This document shows positions 29,380-37,632 of a DNA stretch of 64,000 bases, one piece after another. The notes under the pieces were generated by a model. It ran no database searches and was not told the DNA's origin. It saw only the letters and a program-made list of their open reading frames with translations. The stretch spans positions 124,001 to 188,000 of the forward strand of contig NZ_QFXK01000034.1 in NCBI RefSeq assembly GCF_003261635.1, given 5' to 3'. The position numbers and the translations under genes were made by a program. Each line of letters opens with the position of its first letter. Positions within the stretch are counted from its first letter, which is position 1. The stretch is from Kribbella monticola (GTDB lineage Bacteria > Actinomycetota > Actinomycetes > Propionibacteriales > Kribbellaceae).

Positions 29380-29728
29380 ACTGCTTCCCTTTCTCCGCCA
29401 ACCCTGCCGTCAAGCCGATATCCGATAGGATTTCTGCTCGCATCACGGAGAATGACACAGAACTCCGGCGAGCGGAAGTCCCTTGTACAGAAGGGAAATC
29501 AGAAGTTGCCTGTAGCAACGAACGTGCTGGGAACGCCAACAGATCCCACCGGCGAACCAGGGGGATCGAGGGCAGCACGAATCAGCCGGGGAAGGAGTCC
29601 TGAGCAACCACTTCCCGGTCGGCCGGATTTATTTTCCCGCGTGAACTATCTCCCAGTCAACAGTCAGCCCGCGACCGTGTCAAGACATGGCGACACGGCG
29701 TACCGGGGTTGTGGACCGTTGCCGAGAA
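29380..29728. other. Upstream region of the sugar ABC operon
   Basis: About 350 bp with no supportable gene, less GC-rich between 29420 and 29520. It must hold the promoter of the permease-binding protein-GH95 operon. A small dyad TATCCGATA lies at 29419-29427. No clear -35/-10 pair was found. Confidence 0.4.
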
Positions 29729-29730
29729 CC

Positions 29731-29820
29731 GGACCGGGAGCGTGGCGCTGTACGAGCGGACCGGGAGCGTGGCGCTGTACGAGCGGACCGGGTGCGTGGC
29801 GCTGTAGGAGCAGGCCGGGT
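29731..29820. repeat. 27-bp tandem repeat
   Basis: GGACCGGGAGCGTGGCGCTG-type units begin at 29731, 29758 and 29785 with a partial fourth at about 29812. The period is exactly 27 bp, so one frame on each strand encodes nine-residue repeats, but neither frame has a ribosome site or protein-like flanks. Confidence 0.8.
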
Positions 29821-30004
29821 ATCGCGTCACCGGGGGCGACCCCGCTACCCAGAAAGGTGTTTGACGTTCAAGACCCGACCCGACCATCACGGGGGAACGG
29901 CCGGGCCGGGCTACTGCGATAGTACCCGTGCGTAGTGCTGTGAACCGGGGCGCCGGGCCGCTATTTTCTGGTGCGGCCCGGCGGTCGGCTCAGCGGGACG
30001 GGGG

Positions 30005-31000
30005 CTACTTCACGCCGGTCGGCTCGAAGTCGAACACGCTGCCGTTGTACACGAGCTTGTCGGCCGCGCCGTGGAACTCGAAATCGCGTCCCTTGGTGAT
30101 CGACAGGCTGTACACGCTCGCGCCGGCTCCGCCGTCGTTCAAGGCGGCCTGGAGCTCGGTCCAGGTGCAGCGGGCGCCGTTGATGTTGCACGGCATGTCG
30201 GCGCCGGTGAGACCCCAGACCTTGCCGAGGCTGTCGTCTCGCGCGTCGAGCGCGGTCCAGGCGTTGGCCGCGCTGTTGTTCGGCGCGAAGACCATCGAGG
30301 CGTAGGTCCTGGTCGAGGTCGACAGGTTCGGATTGATCTCGAAGGTGATCGACGGCATGTTGTTCGCCGCCCGCGCGTTGTTCTCGCCGGTCGTGTAGAC
30401 CGTCAACCCGAGCGCCGTGATGGCACTCACCTGGTTCCCCACGAAGTCGACCTCGTTGCCGAAGGCCGCCTTGTCCGTGGGCGATGCGGTGTTCAGTTCC
30501 AGCGCGCCCGCACCGGCCGGTGCGATCGTCGAAGTCGCCTTCAACTCGGCGCTCCCCGCTCCGATGGTGTTCCGCAGGACAGTGCCCCAGTGAGCTCCCG
30601 ACCAGACCGCGGCAGGCCCCTGCGGACCGACCTCACCCTTCGCCCCGGTTTCCCCCTTGGCCCCGGTGGCGCCGGTAGCGCCGGTGTCGCCCTTGAGGGC
30701 GAGCTTCACTCCGGACGAGAAGTCGTTCAGCGTCAGCGTCCCGTCCTTGACGCTGCCGGTCGTCACCGTGCCGTCGTAGATCGTGGTGAACCACGTAACC
30801 ACGGCCGGCGCCAGATCAGCGGCGTACAGCGTGCCGTCCTTCACCATCGCCCCCGTGATGCTGTTCGGCGCGGGTGCCGGCGCCGTTGCGGCCGCTTGCT
30901 GATCAGTGGTCACCGACGCCGTGGCCGATCCCGTCGTACCCAGCAGGACCGCACCGACGGCCAGACCTGCGACACCGATACGACCCGTTGTGAGACTCAT
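30005..31000 (-). CDS. Secreted protein with collagen-like segment
   Basis: 331 residues. Signal peptide ~1-30 (AGLAVGAVLLGTTGSATA). Two related VKDGTL...DL/F motifs lie at ~54-65 and 85-95. A collagen-like stretch of about nine GXX triplets spans ~104-129 (GDTGATGATGAKGETGAKGE). A C-terminal globular domain of ~200 residues is of no family I recognise. Likely an exported, possibly trimeric surface or matrix protein. The start at 31000 has a GGAAAGG ribosome site; the leader is highly structured. Confidence 0.8.
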   Translation of the reverse strand: MSLTTGRIGVAGLAVGAVLLGTTGSATASVTTDQQAAATAPAPAPNSITGAMVKDGTLYAADLAPAVVTWFTTIYDGTVTTGSVKDGTLTLNDFSSGVKLALKGDTGATGATGAKGETGAKGEVGPQGPAAVWSGAHWGTVLRNTIGAGSAELKATSTIAPAGAGALELNTASPTDKAAFGNEVDFVGNQVSAITALGLTVYTTGENNARAANNMPSITFEINPNLSTSTRTYASMVFAPNNSAANAWTALDARDDSLGKVWGLTGADMPCNINGARCTWTELQAALNDGGAGASVYSLSITKGRDFEFHGAADKLVYNGSVFDFEPTGVK

Positions 31001-31014
31001 GTACACCTTTCCAG

Positions 31015-31095
31015 TCCGGCCATTCGGCCGGAGCGTGCAACGGGCGGGAGTCGAACCCGGCCACCCCCCAAGTGGGGCCGCTGCTCCTGCACGCT
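31015..31095 (-). ncRNA. Structured leader with tRNA T-arm-like hairpin
   Basis: On the minus strand AGCGTGCA (31095-31088) pairs with TGCACGCT (31039-31032), enclosing a CCCC-ACTT-GGGG hairpin and CGGG-TTCGACT-CCCG, which matches a tRNA T-arm and loop. A second hairpin TCCGGCC/GGCCGGA (31015-31032) follows, then the ribosome site. No D-arm, anticodon arm or CCA can be fitted, so it is not a normal tRNA. It may be a structured 5' leader, a decayed tRNA or an att-site remnant. Confidence 0.5.
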
Positions 31096-31392
31096 TCCTA
31101 GGCGCAATCGCCAACCTACGGTGAGTAGTCAGCCACCACTAGGGCCGAAAGACCCGAACCGAAACAATTCGAAGGCGTCGCAGGGCATCGCTGCCCTACG
31201 CTGACCGGTATGCAAACCCGCTCCTGAAAGCGCACCACCGCGCCAACTTGCTGAGGCGTTGTCTTCATCTGCTGAAGCGCTGTCGTGCGTCACGTTCAGC
31301 GTCGACCCGTCGACTGCCCGCGAATCGTCCGGCAGCGACCCGGTCGGGCTTCGTCATGCCCGCGCACGTGCTGCTTCCAGGAGTCACCGACG
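31096..31392. other. Intergenic region upstream of collagen-like gene and MFS gene
   Basis: About 300 bp between divergent genes, containing their promoters. Apart from the structured leader to its left I see no gene and no clear operator. Confidence 0.4.
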
Positions 31393-32658
31393 ATGTCTTT
31401 GCCTGCCTTCCGGGCCGCCGATCCGGCCCGCACGTACTACGCCTTCCAGGGCGGCTGGTCCTTCCTCTCCGCGCTGGCGTTCACGCTCAACATGGTCTAC
31501 TTCGTCAAGGACGTCGGCCTGAGCCCGCTGCAAATGGTGCTGGTCGGAACGACCCTCGAAGTCGCCTGTTTCGCGTTCGAGATCCCGACCGGCATCGTGG
31601 CCGATCTGTACAGCCGCCGGTTGTCGGTCGTCATCGGCTTCACGCTGATCGGCGCCGGCCTGCTCCTGCAAGGTCTCGTCCCGGCCTTCGTGGCGGTGCT
31701 CGCCGCTCAGGTGCTGTGGGGAATGGGGTACACCTTCACCTCGGGCGCCGATCAGGCCTGGATCACCGACGAGGTCGGTGAGGACCGCGCCGGCCGGGTG
31801 TTCGTCCGGGCCCAGCAGGTCGAGCTGGCCGCGACCATCGCCGGTACGGTCGCCGCGGGGCTGCTCGGGCTGACCGCGTTGTCGCTGCCGATGAAGGTCG
31901 GCGGCGCCGGCACGATCCTGCTGGCGCTCGCGCTGGCGGTGTTCATGCGGGAGGACAACTTCCACCCGACGCCGCGGGGCGAGCGGGAGACCTTCAAGAA
32001 CCTGACGAACACCTTCAAGCACGGTCTGGCCGTCGCGCGGAGTCGCCCGGTGATCCGGAACCTCGCGCTGGTCAGCCTGATCTCGGGCCTGTCCAGTGAG
32101 GCGTTCGACCGGTTGTGGTCGGTGAAGATCCTCGACGACTTCAGCTTCCCCGAAGTGTTCGGTACGTCGGATCCGGCGGTCTGGTTCACCGTCTTCGCGC
32201 TGATCGGAACCCTGTTGTCGCTGGCCACCTCGCTGGTGGTCAACAAGGTCTCGCCGGAACGCATGACCGCGCTGCATCCCAACGGGCTGCTCGCGTTGCT
32301 CAGCCTGTTCCAGGTAGCCGGCGTGATCGGATTCGCGCTGGCCGATCACCTCTGGCTCGGGCTCGTGGCCATGTGGGTGGGCGGTGTCGCCGCGACCATC
32401 GCCTACCCGGTCGAATCCGCCTGGCTGAACCGCAACGTCGAGTCGCGGTCGCGGGCGACGGTGATCTCGATGGTGTCGCAGTCCAACGCGATCGGCCAGG
32501 TCATCGGCGGACCACCGCTGGGCGCGCTGGCCGGCCGCACCTCGATCCGTACGGCGCTGGTCGTCTCCGGCCTGATCCTGACGCCGATCCCGGCGCTGTA
32601 CCTCCGCCTCCGACCCGCCAAGGAGCCGGTGGAGCAGCCGACCGAATTGAAGGCCTAG
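31393..32658 (+). CDS. MFS transporter
   Basis: 421 residues, about 11-12 TM helices. The loop VADLYSRRLSVVIG after helix 2 corresponds to the MFS D/G-R-R signature, and the first helix follows AADPARTYYAFQGGWSFLS. It resembles small-molecule or drug exporters of the Tet/MFS_1 group. The ATG at 31393 has AGGAG at 31379-31383. Convergent with terC. Confidence 0.88.
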   Translation: MSLPAFRAADPARTYYAFQGGWSFLSALAFTLNMVYFVKDVGLSPLQMVLVGTTLEVACFAFEIPTGIVADLYSRRLSVVIGFTLIGAGLLLQGLVPAFVAVLAAQVLWGMGYTFTSGADQAWITDEVGEDRAGRVFVRAQQVELAATIAGTVAAGLLGLTALSLPMKVGGAGTILLALALAVFMREDNFHPTPRGERETFKNLTNTFKHGLAVARSRPVIRNLALVSLISGLSSEAFDRLWSVKILDDFSFPEVFGTSDPAVWFTVFALIGTLLSLATSLVVNKVSPERMTALHPNGLLALLSLFQVAGVIGFALADHLWLGLVAMWVGGVAATIAYPVESAWLNRNVESRSRATVISMVSQSNAIGQVIGGPPLGALAGRTSIRTALVVSGLILTPIPALYLRLRPAKEPVEQPTELKA

Positions 32659-32700
32659 CCGCCCAGTACTACGGGTCCGCGGCGACCCGTAGTACACAGG

Positions 32701-33690
32701 TCAGTCGGCCTCGACCTCGACCCGGCGGCGGTCGCGGCCGGACTTGATCAGGCTGGCGACCGTGGTGACGATCAGGGTGCCGGCGATGAAGCCGAGCGAG
32801 GTCGCGATGCCGATGTGCGGCAGGTGGATCGCGCCGATGTCGTCGATGTGCGACCCGTGCAGGGCCTCGATGATCAGCTTGACGCCGATGAAGGCGAGGA
32901 TCACCGACAGGCCGACGTTGAGGTAGATGACCCGCTCCAGCAGCCCGCCGATCAGGAAGTACAGCTGACGCAGCCCCATCAGGGCGAAGGCGTTCGCGGT
33001 CAGCACGATGTACGCGTCCTGGGTGAGGCCGAAGATGGCCGGAATCGAGTCGAGCGCGAAGATCACGTTCGCCATCCCGATCGCGGCGATCACGATCACC
33101 AACGGGGTGAGCATCCGCCGGCCGCTGGTCTTGGTGACCAGATTCGCGCCGTCGTAGTCGTGCTGCAACGGCAGCACCCGGCGCATCCCGCGAATGACGA
33201 CGTTCTCCTGGAAGTCGGTCTCGTCGTTCTCGCCCTCGAGCGCGAGCCGAACGGCGGTGTAGACCAGAAACGCGCCGAAGATGTAGAACACCCAACTGGC
33301 TGCCGAGATGGCCGCGGCGCCCGCCAGAATGAAGACCGCGCGGAGCAGCATCGAGACCACGATGCCGATGTAGAGCACCTTGTCCTGCGCCAGCGACGGC
33401 ACCGCGAACCTCGCCATGATGATGACGAACACGAACAGGTTGTCGACGCTGAGGCTGTACTCCGTGATGTACCCGGCGACGAACTCGCCGCCCGACGCGC
33501 CGGGACTGAAGACGAACAGGCCGACGGCGAACAGGCCCGCCAGCCCGACGTAGAACAGCACCCACCGGGTGGCGTCCTTGATCGTGACGCTGCGCTTACG
33601 CCGGGCGATCACGACCAGGTCGAAGGCGACGATCGCCAGCAGACCGGCGATGGTCAGGATCCACACGATCGGGGACATATCGGACACCAC
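32701..33690 (-). CDS. TerC family integral membrane protein
   Basis: About 329 residues, eight or nine TM helices. The TerC fold is shown by EYSLSVDNLFVFVIIMARF (acidic SVDNLF motif) and ANVIFALDSIPAIFGLTQD (DSIPA motif), both conserved Asp-bearing membrane segments thought to bind metal ions. Members such as Alx and YkoY export Mn2+. GTG at 33690 is preferred since GGAGG is 7 bases upstream; an ATG at 33678 is also in frame. Controlled by the riboswitch at 33724-33823. Confidence 0.94.
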   Translation of the reverse strand: MVSDMSPIVWILTIAGLLAIVAFDLVVIARRKRSVTIKDATRWVLFYVGLAGLFAVGLFVFSPGASGGEFVAGYITEYSLSVDNLFVFVIIMARFAVPSLAQDKVLYIGIVVSMLLRAVFILAGAAAISAASWVFYIFGAFLVYTAVRLALEGENDETDFQENVVIRGMRRVLPLQHDYDGANLVTKTSGRRMLTPLVIVIAAIGMANVIFALDSIPAIFGLTQDAYIVLTANAFALMGLRQLYFLIGGLLERVIYLNVGLSVILAFIGVKLIIEALHGSHIDDIGAIHLPHIGIATSLGFIAGTLIVTTVASLIKSGRDRRRVEVEAD

Positions 33691-33696
33691 GGGAAT

Positions 33697-33731
33697 ACCT
33701 CCGGACGGGCTCACTCGGCTGGTCCGGAGGT
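33697..33731 (-). promoter_or_regulatory. SD-sequestering hairpin, riboswitch expression platform
   Basis: The ACCTCCGGAC strand (33731-33722 on the minus strand), which forms the 3' side of riboswitch P1, is perfectly complementary to GTCCGGAGGT (33706-33697), which contains the terC ribosome site. If the 10-bp hairpin forms the ribosome site is blocked; if P1 forms it is free, predicting an ON switch with ligand. Confidence 0.75.
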
Positions 33732-33823
33732 CTCTTCCGCCCGACAAGCTCGGACCGACAGCACCGGGTCGGCCTGGGGCCTTCCGTGATGACGACGCTG
33801 CCGCGAAGGAATACTCCCCTCCA
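33724..33823 (-). promoter_or_regulatory. yybP-ykoY (Mn2+) riboswitch
   Basis: The minus strand contains the conserved pieces in order: GGGGAGTA, then GTCGTCATCACGG, then a CCCGG segment, then GGAAGAGACCTCC closing P1 against the 5' GGAGG. These match the RF00080 consensus loops that bind Mn2+. It directly precedes a terC gene, its usual partner. A TAGAGT -10-like element lies at 33840-33835, just upstream. Confidence 0.87.
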
Positions 33824-34016
33824 CAAACGTTCCCACTCTACCCGCGCGACGGCGTCGAGCGCCGTGCCCGGGGTCACAGCGGACCCGTTCCGCGCAGATC
33901 GCACTACACCAGGCCCCGCAACCCGCCGACCAGTTTGTGAACGTGTGCGGTCGGGTACCCGCAGCAAGTGTCGCCGGACGGCTGTCCCGCGGCGCACCAA
34001 CCTGTGGAGGTCTGTG

Positions 34017-34241
34017 ATGGGAATCGGTGCGGGAATCTTTCTGCTCGCGGTCGGCGGCATCCTCGCGTTCGGCGTATCGGACCGGCTCAGCGGCGTCGAC
34101 CTGACCGTGGTCGGTTACATCTTGATGGGCGCCGGTGCGCTCGGTCTGGTGCTGGTCATGCTGCTCAACGGCCAGCGCACGCGCAGCTCGCACACCACCG
34201 TCGTCGAGGAGCGCCGCGACCCCCGCGACCCGCGGTACTGA
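34017..34241 (+). CDS. Small two-TM membrane protein (DUF6458-like)
   Basis: 74 residues: TM helices at ~3-20 and ~27-48, then a charged tail ending RDPRDPRY. Short actinobacterial proteins of this form are widespread and uncharacterised. Start chosen for GGAGG (34006-34010) six bases before ATG. Divergent from the terC riboswitch and followed by an oxidoreductase after ~75 bp. Confidence 0.8.
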   Translation: MGIGAGIFLLAVGGILAFGVSDRLSGVDLTVVGYILMGAGALGLVLVMLLNGQRTRSSHTTVVEERRDPRDPRY

Positions 34242-34316
34242 GCGTCCCTGGAATAACAGCGGCGCGACGACGGCTGTAGCCGGAGTACGCGATCGCTGAT
34301 CCCTGGGAGCTTTGTG

Positions 34317-35345
34317 ATGAAGGCAGTCGTTCATGATCAGCACGGCCCGGCCGAGTCCGTACTGCGGCTCGTCGACCGCGAGATCACCGAGCCGGCCGCG
34401 GGCGAGGTCCGGGTCCGGGTCGTTGTTTCGGGCGTGAACCCGACCGACTGGAAGGCCCGCACCGGCATGTACGGCGGTGGGCCCACCGACGAGTCCGTGC
34501 CCAACCAGGACGGCGCCGGCGTGGTCGACGCGATCGGCCCCGAGGTCGAAGGCGTGACCGTCGGAGATCGGGTCTGGCTCTCGCTGGCGGCGTACGAACG
34601 GCCCGGCAGCGGTACGGCGCAGGAGTACACCGTCGTACCGGTCAATCGGGTCTTTCCGCTGCCCGAGGATGCCGATTTCGATCTCGGTGCGAGCATCGGG
34701 ATCCCGGCGATCACGGCATATCGAGCGCTGACGGTGGCCGAGGACGGTCCTGATCGGCTGGCTCCTGGAGCCCTGGAGGGCAAGGTCGTTCTGGTCGCGG
34801 GCGGAGCCGGGGCGGTCGGCCATGCGGCGATCCAGCTCGCGCGATGGGCCGGCGCCACGGTGATCGCAACAGTGAGCAGCGAGGCCAAGGCGGCGTATCC
34901 GACCGCCGCAGGCGCGCAGTACGTCGTGAACTACCGCGACGCCGATGCCGCCGAGCAGATCCGCTCGCAGGCGCCCGACGGGGTCGACATCATCGTGGAG
35001 GTCGCGGCCGGCGCCAACAACGCGCTCGACCTGGCTGTACTGCGAACCCGCGGGACCATCGCGATCTACGCGAACAACGGTGACCAGCCGTTCGAGGTGG
35101 ACATCCGCGCCAACATGGGCCTCAACTCGCGCTACCAGTTCGTGCTGCTCTATTCGATGGGCTGGCACCTCATCGAGGCTGCGGCCGAGGACATCAACGC
35201 CGCCATCGCGGCCGGCGCTCTGCCGGTCGGCGAGGCCGCCGGACTGCCCCTGCACCACTTCTCCCTCGACCAGACGGCCGACGCCCACCAGGCCGTCGAG
35301 TCGGGTACGACCGGGAAGGTCCTCATCACCGTCAGCGAGGCCTGA
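34317..35345 (+). CDS. NADPH:quinone reductase-like zinc-independent MDR oxidoreductase
   Basis: 342 residues of the medium-chain dehydrogenase/reductase superfamily. An N-terminal GroES-like domain with GVNPTDWKARTGMYGGG and a Rossmann domain with VLVAGGAGAVGHAAIQLARWAG (~160-182) for NADPH. It lacks the Cys/His zinc ligands of alcohol dehydrogenases, so a quinone- or enone-reductase role is likely. GGGAG just upstream supports the ATG at 34317. Confidence 0.9.
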   Translation: MKAVVHDQHGPAESVLRLVDREITEPAAGEVRVRVVVSGVNPTDWKARTGMYGGGPTDESVPNQDGAGVVDAIGPEVEGVTVGDRVWLSLAAYERPGSGTAQEYTVVPVNRVFPLPEDADFDLGASIGIPAITAYRALTVAEDGPDRLAPGALEGKVVLVAGGAGAVGHAAIQLARWAGATVIATVSSEAKAAYPTAAGAQYVVNYRDADAAEQIRSQAPDGVDIIVEVAAGANNALDLAVLRTRGTIAIYANNGDQPFEVDIRANMGLNSRYQFVLLYSMGWHLIEAAAEDINAAIAAGALPVGEAAGLPLHHFSLDQTADAHQAVESGTTGKVLITVSEA

Positions 35346-35350
35346 CCTGC

Positions 35351-35378
35351 CGGCGGCTCGCCTGCGGGCGGGCCGCCG
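35351..35378 (+). terminator. Terminator-like hairpin after MDR oxidoreductase
   Basis: CGGCGGCTCGCC (35351-35362) and GGCGGGCCGCCG (35367-35378) pair with one mismatch around a TGCG loop, six bases past the stop. No T-run. Confidence 0.6.
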
Positions 35379-35385
35379 CAACGGG

Positions 35386-35414
35386 TTGACAGCGGAATTA
35401 CCGGGTGGTGTGAT
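35386..35414 (+). promoter_or_regulatory. Sigma-70-like promoter of the sugar dehydrogenase gene
   Basis: TTGACA (35386-35391), a 17-bp spacer and TGTGAT (35409-35414). Expected start is near 35421, immediately before the palindrome at 35428. Confidence 0.65.
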
Positions 35415-35427
35415 GCAGAGCACGGTA

Positions 35428-35446
35428 GTTAGGAAACTTTCCTAAC
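35428..35446. promoter_or_regulatory. 19-bp palindromic operator
   Basis: GTTAGGAAACTTTCCTAAC, two 9-bp arms around a central C. It overlaps or follows the predicted transcription start, a position suited to repression. It is the AT-richest part of its surroundings. Confidence 0.7.
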
Positions 35447-35481
35447 GAATTTTGCCCCTCCGTCCGCCCCAGGAGGCTCTC

Positions 35482-37632
35482 GTGACACCTCGATCCGTTT
35501 GGCGCGCCCTTGCAACCGGCGCAGCCGCCGTCGCCGTTGTTGCGGCGCTCGCGCCCTCGGCGCTGCCATCAGCAACTGCCTTGACCACCACGCAAGCACC
35601 CGCGGCCTCGACCGACTATCAGGCAGAGGACGCCGCGATCTCGCAAGGCGCCGTCGAGTCGAACCACACCGGCTACACCGGCAGCGGGTTCGTCAACTAC
35701 GACAACCTCGTCGGCAGCTATGTCGAGTGGACGATCACCGCACCGGCCGGCCCGGCCGACGTGACGCTTCGCTACGCCAACGGGACGACCGCGGCCCGGC
35801 CCCTCGACTTCACCGTCAACGGAGTGGCCGGCGCCGTCGGCATCACCTTCCCCGGCACCGGCGACTGGAACACCTGGCAGACGAAGACGGTCCGGCTGAC
35901 GCTTGCCGCCGGCACCAACAAGATCCGTGCCCGCGCGACCACCGCCGACGGCGGCCCGAACGCGGACAAGCTGACCGTCACCCCGACCAGCGACGACACC
36001 CAGCCGCCGGCCGCCCCCGGAAACCTTGCCGTCAGCAACATCAAGTCGAACGCGGCCACCTTCACCTGGACCGCGGCGACCGACAACGTCGGCGTCGTCC
36101 GGTACGAGATCAACCGCGGCGGCAACGTGCTGAAGGTGGTCAACGCCAACACCCTGACCGCCACCGTCGACACGCTCACCTCGAACACCTCCTACGACGT
36201 GTCGGTCGGCGCATTCGATGCCGCAGGCAACGCTTCGCAGCAGAGCAACGTCGTCACGTTCACCACCCCGACCAGCGGCGACACCCAACCGCCGACCGCA
36301 CCCGGCAGCCTTCGCAGTACGAGTGTCAGTTCGAACAGCGTTTCCCTTGCCTGGAACGCCTCCACGGACAACAGCGGCAGCATCGCCGGGTACGACGTGT
36401 ATCAAGGCGCCACCAAGGTCTCGACCACGAGCTCCCTGACGTCCACGATCACCAACCTGTCGCCGAACACCGCCTACACGTTCACGGTCAAGGCTCGCGA
36501 CCCTGACGGCAACGCCTCCAGCCCGAGCAACGCGTTGACGGTGCGGACTGCCGGCGCGGGAACCGGTGGCATTCCGCAGTACGAGAAGGACATCGCGCGG
36601 GTCGACCTCGGCTGGAGCGTCGCGTTCCTGCCGGACAACTCGGGGTCGGCACTCGTCACCGAGCGGGACCGGTTCGAGCTGCTGCTGGTGACGGCGGCCG
36701 GTCAGAAAACCACGCTGGGCAAGGTTCCCGGCGTGGTCACGACCACCGGTGAAGGCGGCTTGCTCGGGCTGGCGCTGTCGCCGAACTTCCCGACCGACCA
36801 CTGGGTGTACCTCTACCACACGGCCGCGAACGACAACCGGATCGTGCGGATGAAGTACGAGAACGGCGTACTGGCGTCGACCTCGGAGCCGATCCTGACC
36901 GGATTGGCGAAGAACCGTTACCACAACGGCGGCCGGCTGCGGTTCGGTCCGGACGGCAAGCTCTACGCGACCGTCGGCGACGCCAAGAACAGCGCCAACG
37001 CGCAGAACAAGGGCTCGCTGAACGGCAAGATCCTGCGGATCAACCCGGACGGTACGCCGCCGAGCGACAACCCGTTCTTCAGCACCGGCGGCAACGCGCG
37101 CTACGTCTACAGCTACGGTCACCGCAACCCGCAAGGCCTGGCCTGGGACTCCCGGGGCCAGCTGTGGGCGGCGGAGTTCGGCGAGAACAGCCAGGACGAG
37201 CTCAACCTGATCCAGAAGGGCGGCAACTACGGCTGGCCCGCATGCGAGGGCACCATCGGCGACTGCGGCGGCTACATCGCCCCGAAGCGCACCTGGTCGA
37301 CCTCCCAGGCGGGACCGAGTGGCGTCGAGATCGTCAACGACTGGATCTACATTGCCGGCGTCACCGGACAGCAACTGTGGGTCACTCAGATCAACTCCGC
37401 GGGCACCGGGGTCAGCACGCCGCAAGCCGTCTTCTCCGGCCGCTGGGGCCGCCTGCGCAGTGTCACCAAGACGCCCGACGGCGCTCTCTGGCTCACCTCC
37501 ACCAACAACGACATGAACGGCGGCACCCCGAGCACCCTCGACAACTACATCGTCCGCCTGAAGTTCCCGACCCCGTGGCGACTTGATCCGAGGTACCGGC
37601 TGCGGCGTGCGCTGGTTAGGGTTGGTGGATGA
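35482..37632 (+). CDS. Secreted PQQ-type sugar dehydrogenase with CBM and FnIII domains
   Basis: 716 residues. A signal peptide (~1-34), a CBM6/35-like module (~45-165; ADVTLRYANG), two fibronectin III domains (~172-260, ~268-355) and a C-terminal glucose/sorbosone dehydrogenase beta-propeller (~365-705) with GGLLGLALSPNF, RFGPDGKLYATVGDA and YSYGHRNPQGLAW. Family members oxidise sugars using PQQ; the modules point to action on a polysaccharide. The GTG at 35482 has AGGAGG upstream; a TTG further up is ignored. Its stop overlaps the next start (ATGA). Confidence 0.93.
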   Translation: MTPRSVWRALATGAAAVAVVAALAPSALPSATALTTTQAPAASTDYQAEDAAISQGAVESNHTGYTGSGFVNYDNLVGSYVEWTITAPAGPADVTLRYANGTTAARPLDFTVNGVAGAVGITFPGTGDWNTWQTKTVRLTLAAGTNKIRARATTADGGPNADKLTVTPTSDDTQPPAAPGNLAVSNIKSNAATFTWTAATDNVGVVRYEINRGGNVLKVVNANTLTATVDTLTSNTSYDVSVGAFDAAGNASQQSNVVTFTTPTSGDTQPPTAPGSLRSTSVSSNSVSLAWNASTDNSGSIAGYDVYQGATKVSTTSSLTSTITNLSPNTAYTFTVKARDPDGNASSPSNALTVRTAGAGTGGIPQYEKDIARVDLGWSVAFLPDNSGSALVTERDRFELLLVTAAGQKTTLGKVPGVVTTTGEGGLLGLALSPNFPTDHWVYLYHTAANDNRIVRMKYENGVLASTSEPILTGLAKNRYHNGGRLRFGPDGKLYATVGDAKNSANAQNKGSLNGKILRINPDGTPPSDNPFFSTGGNARYVYSYGHRNPQGLAWDSRGQLWAAEFGENSQDELNLIQKGGNYGWPACEGTIGDCGGYIAPKRTWSTSQAGPSGVEIVNDWIYIAGVTGQQLWVTQINSAGTGVSTPQAVFSGRWGRLRSVTKTPDGALWLTSTNNDMNGGTPSTLDNYIVRLKFPTPWRLDPRYRLRRALVRVGG

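Noticed and set aside
29657..29890. 77-residue protein with nine-residue repeats
   Set aside because: It arises only from the 27-bp repeat; no ribosome site, no protein-like composition outside the repeats.
31030..31095. Functional tRNA gene
   Set aside because: Only a T-arm-like hairpin and closing stem can be built; no D-arm, anticodon arm or CCA-compatible end of correct length.
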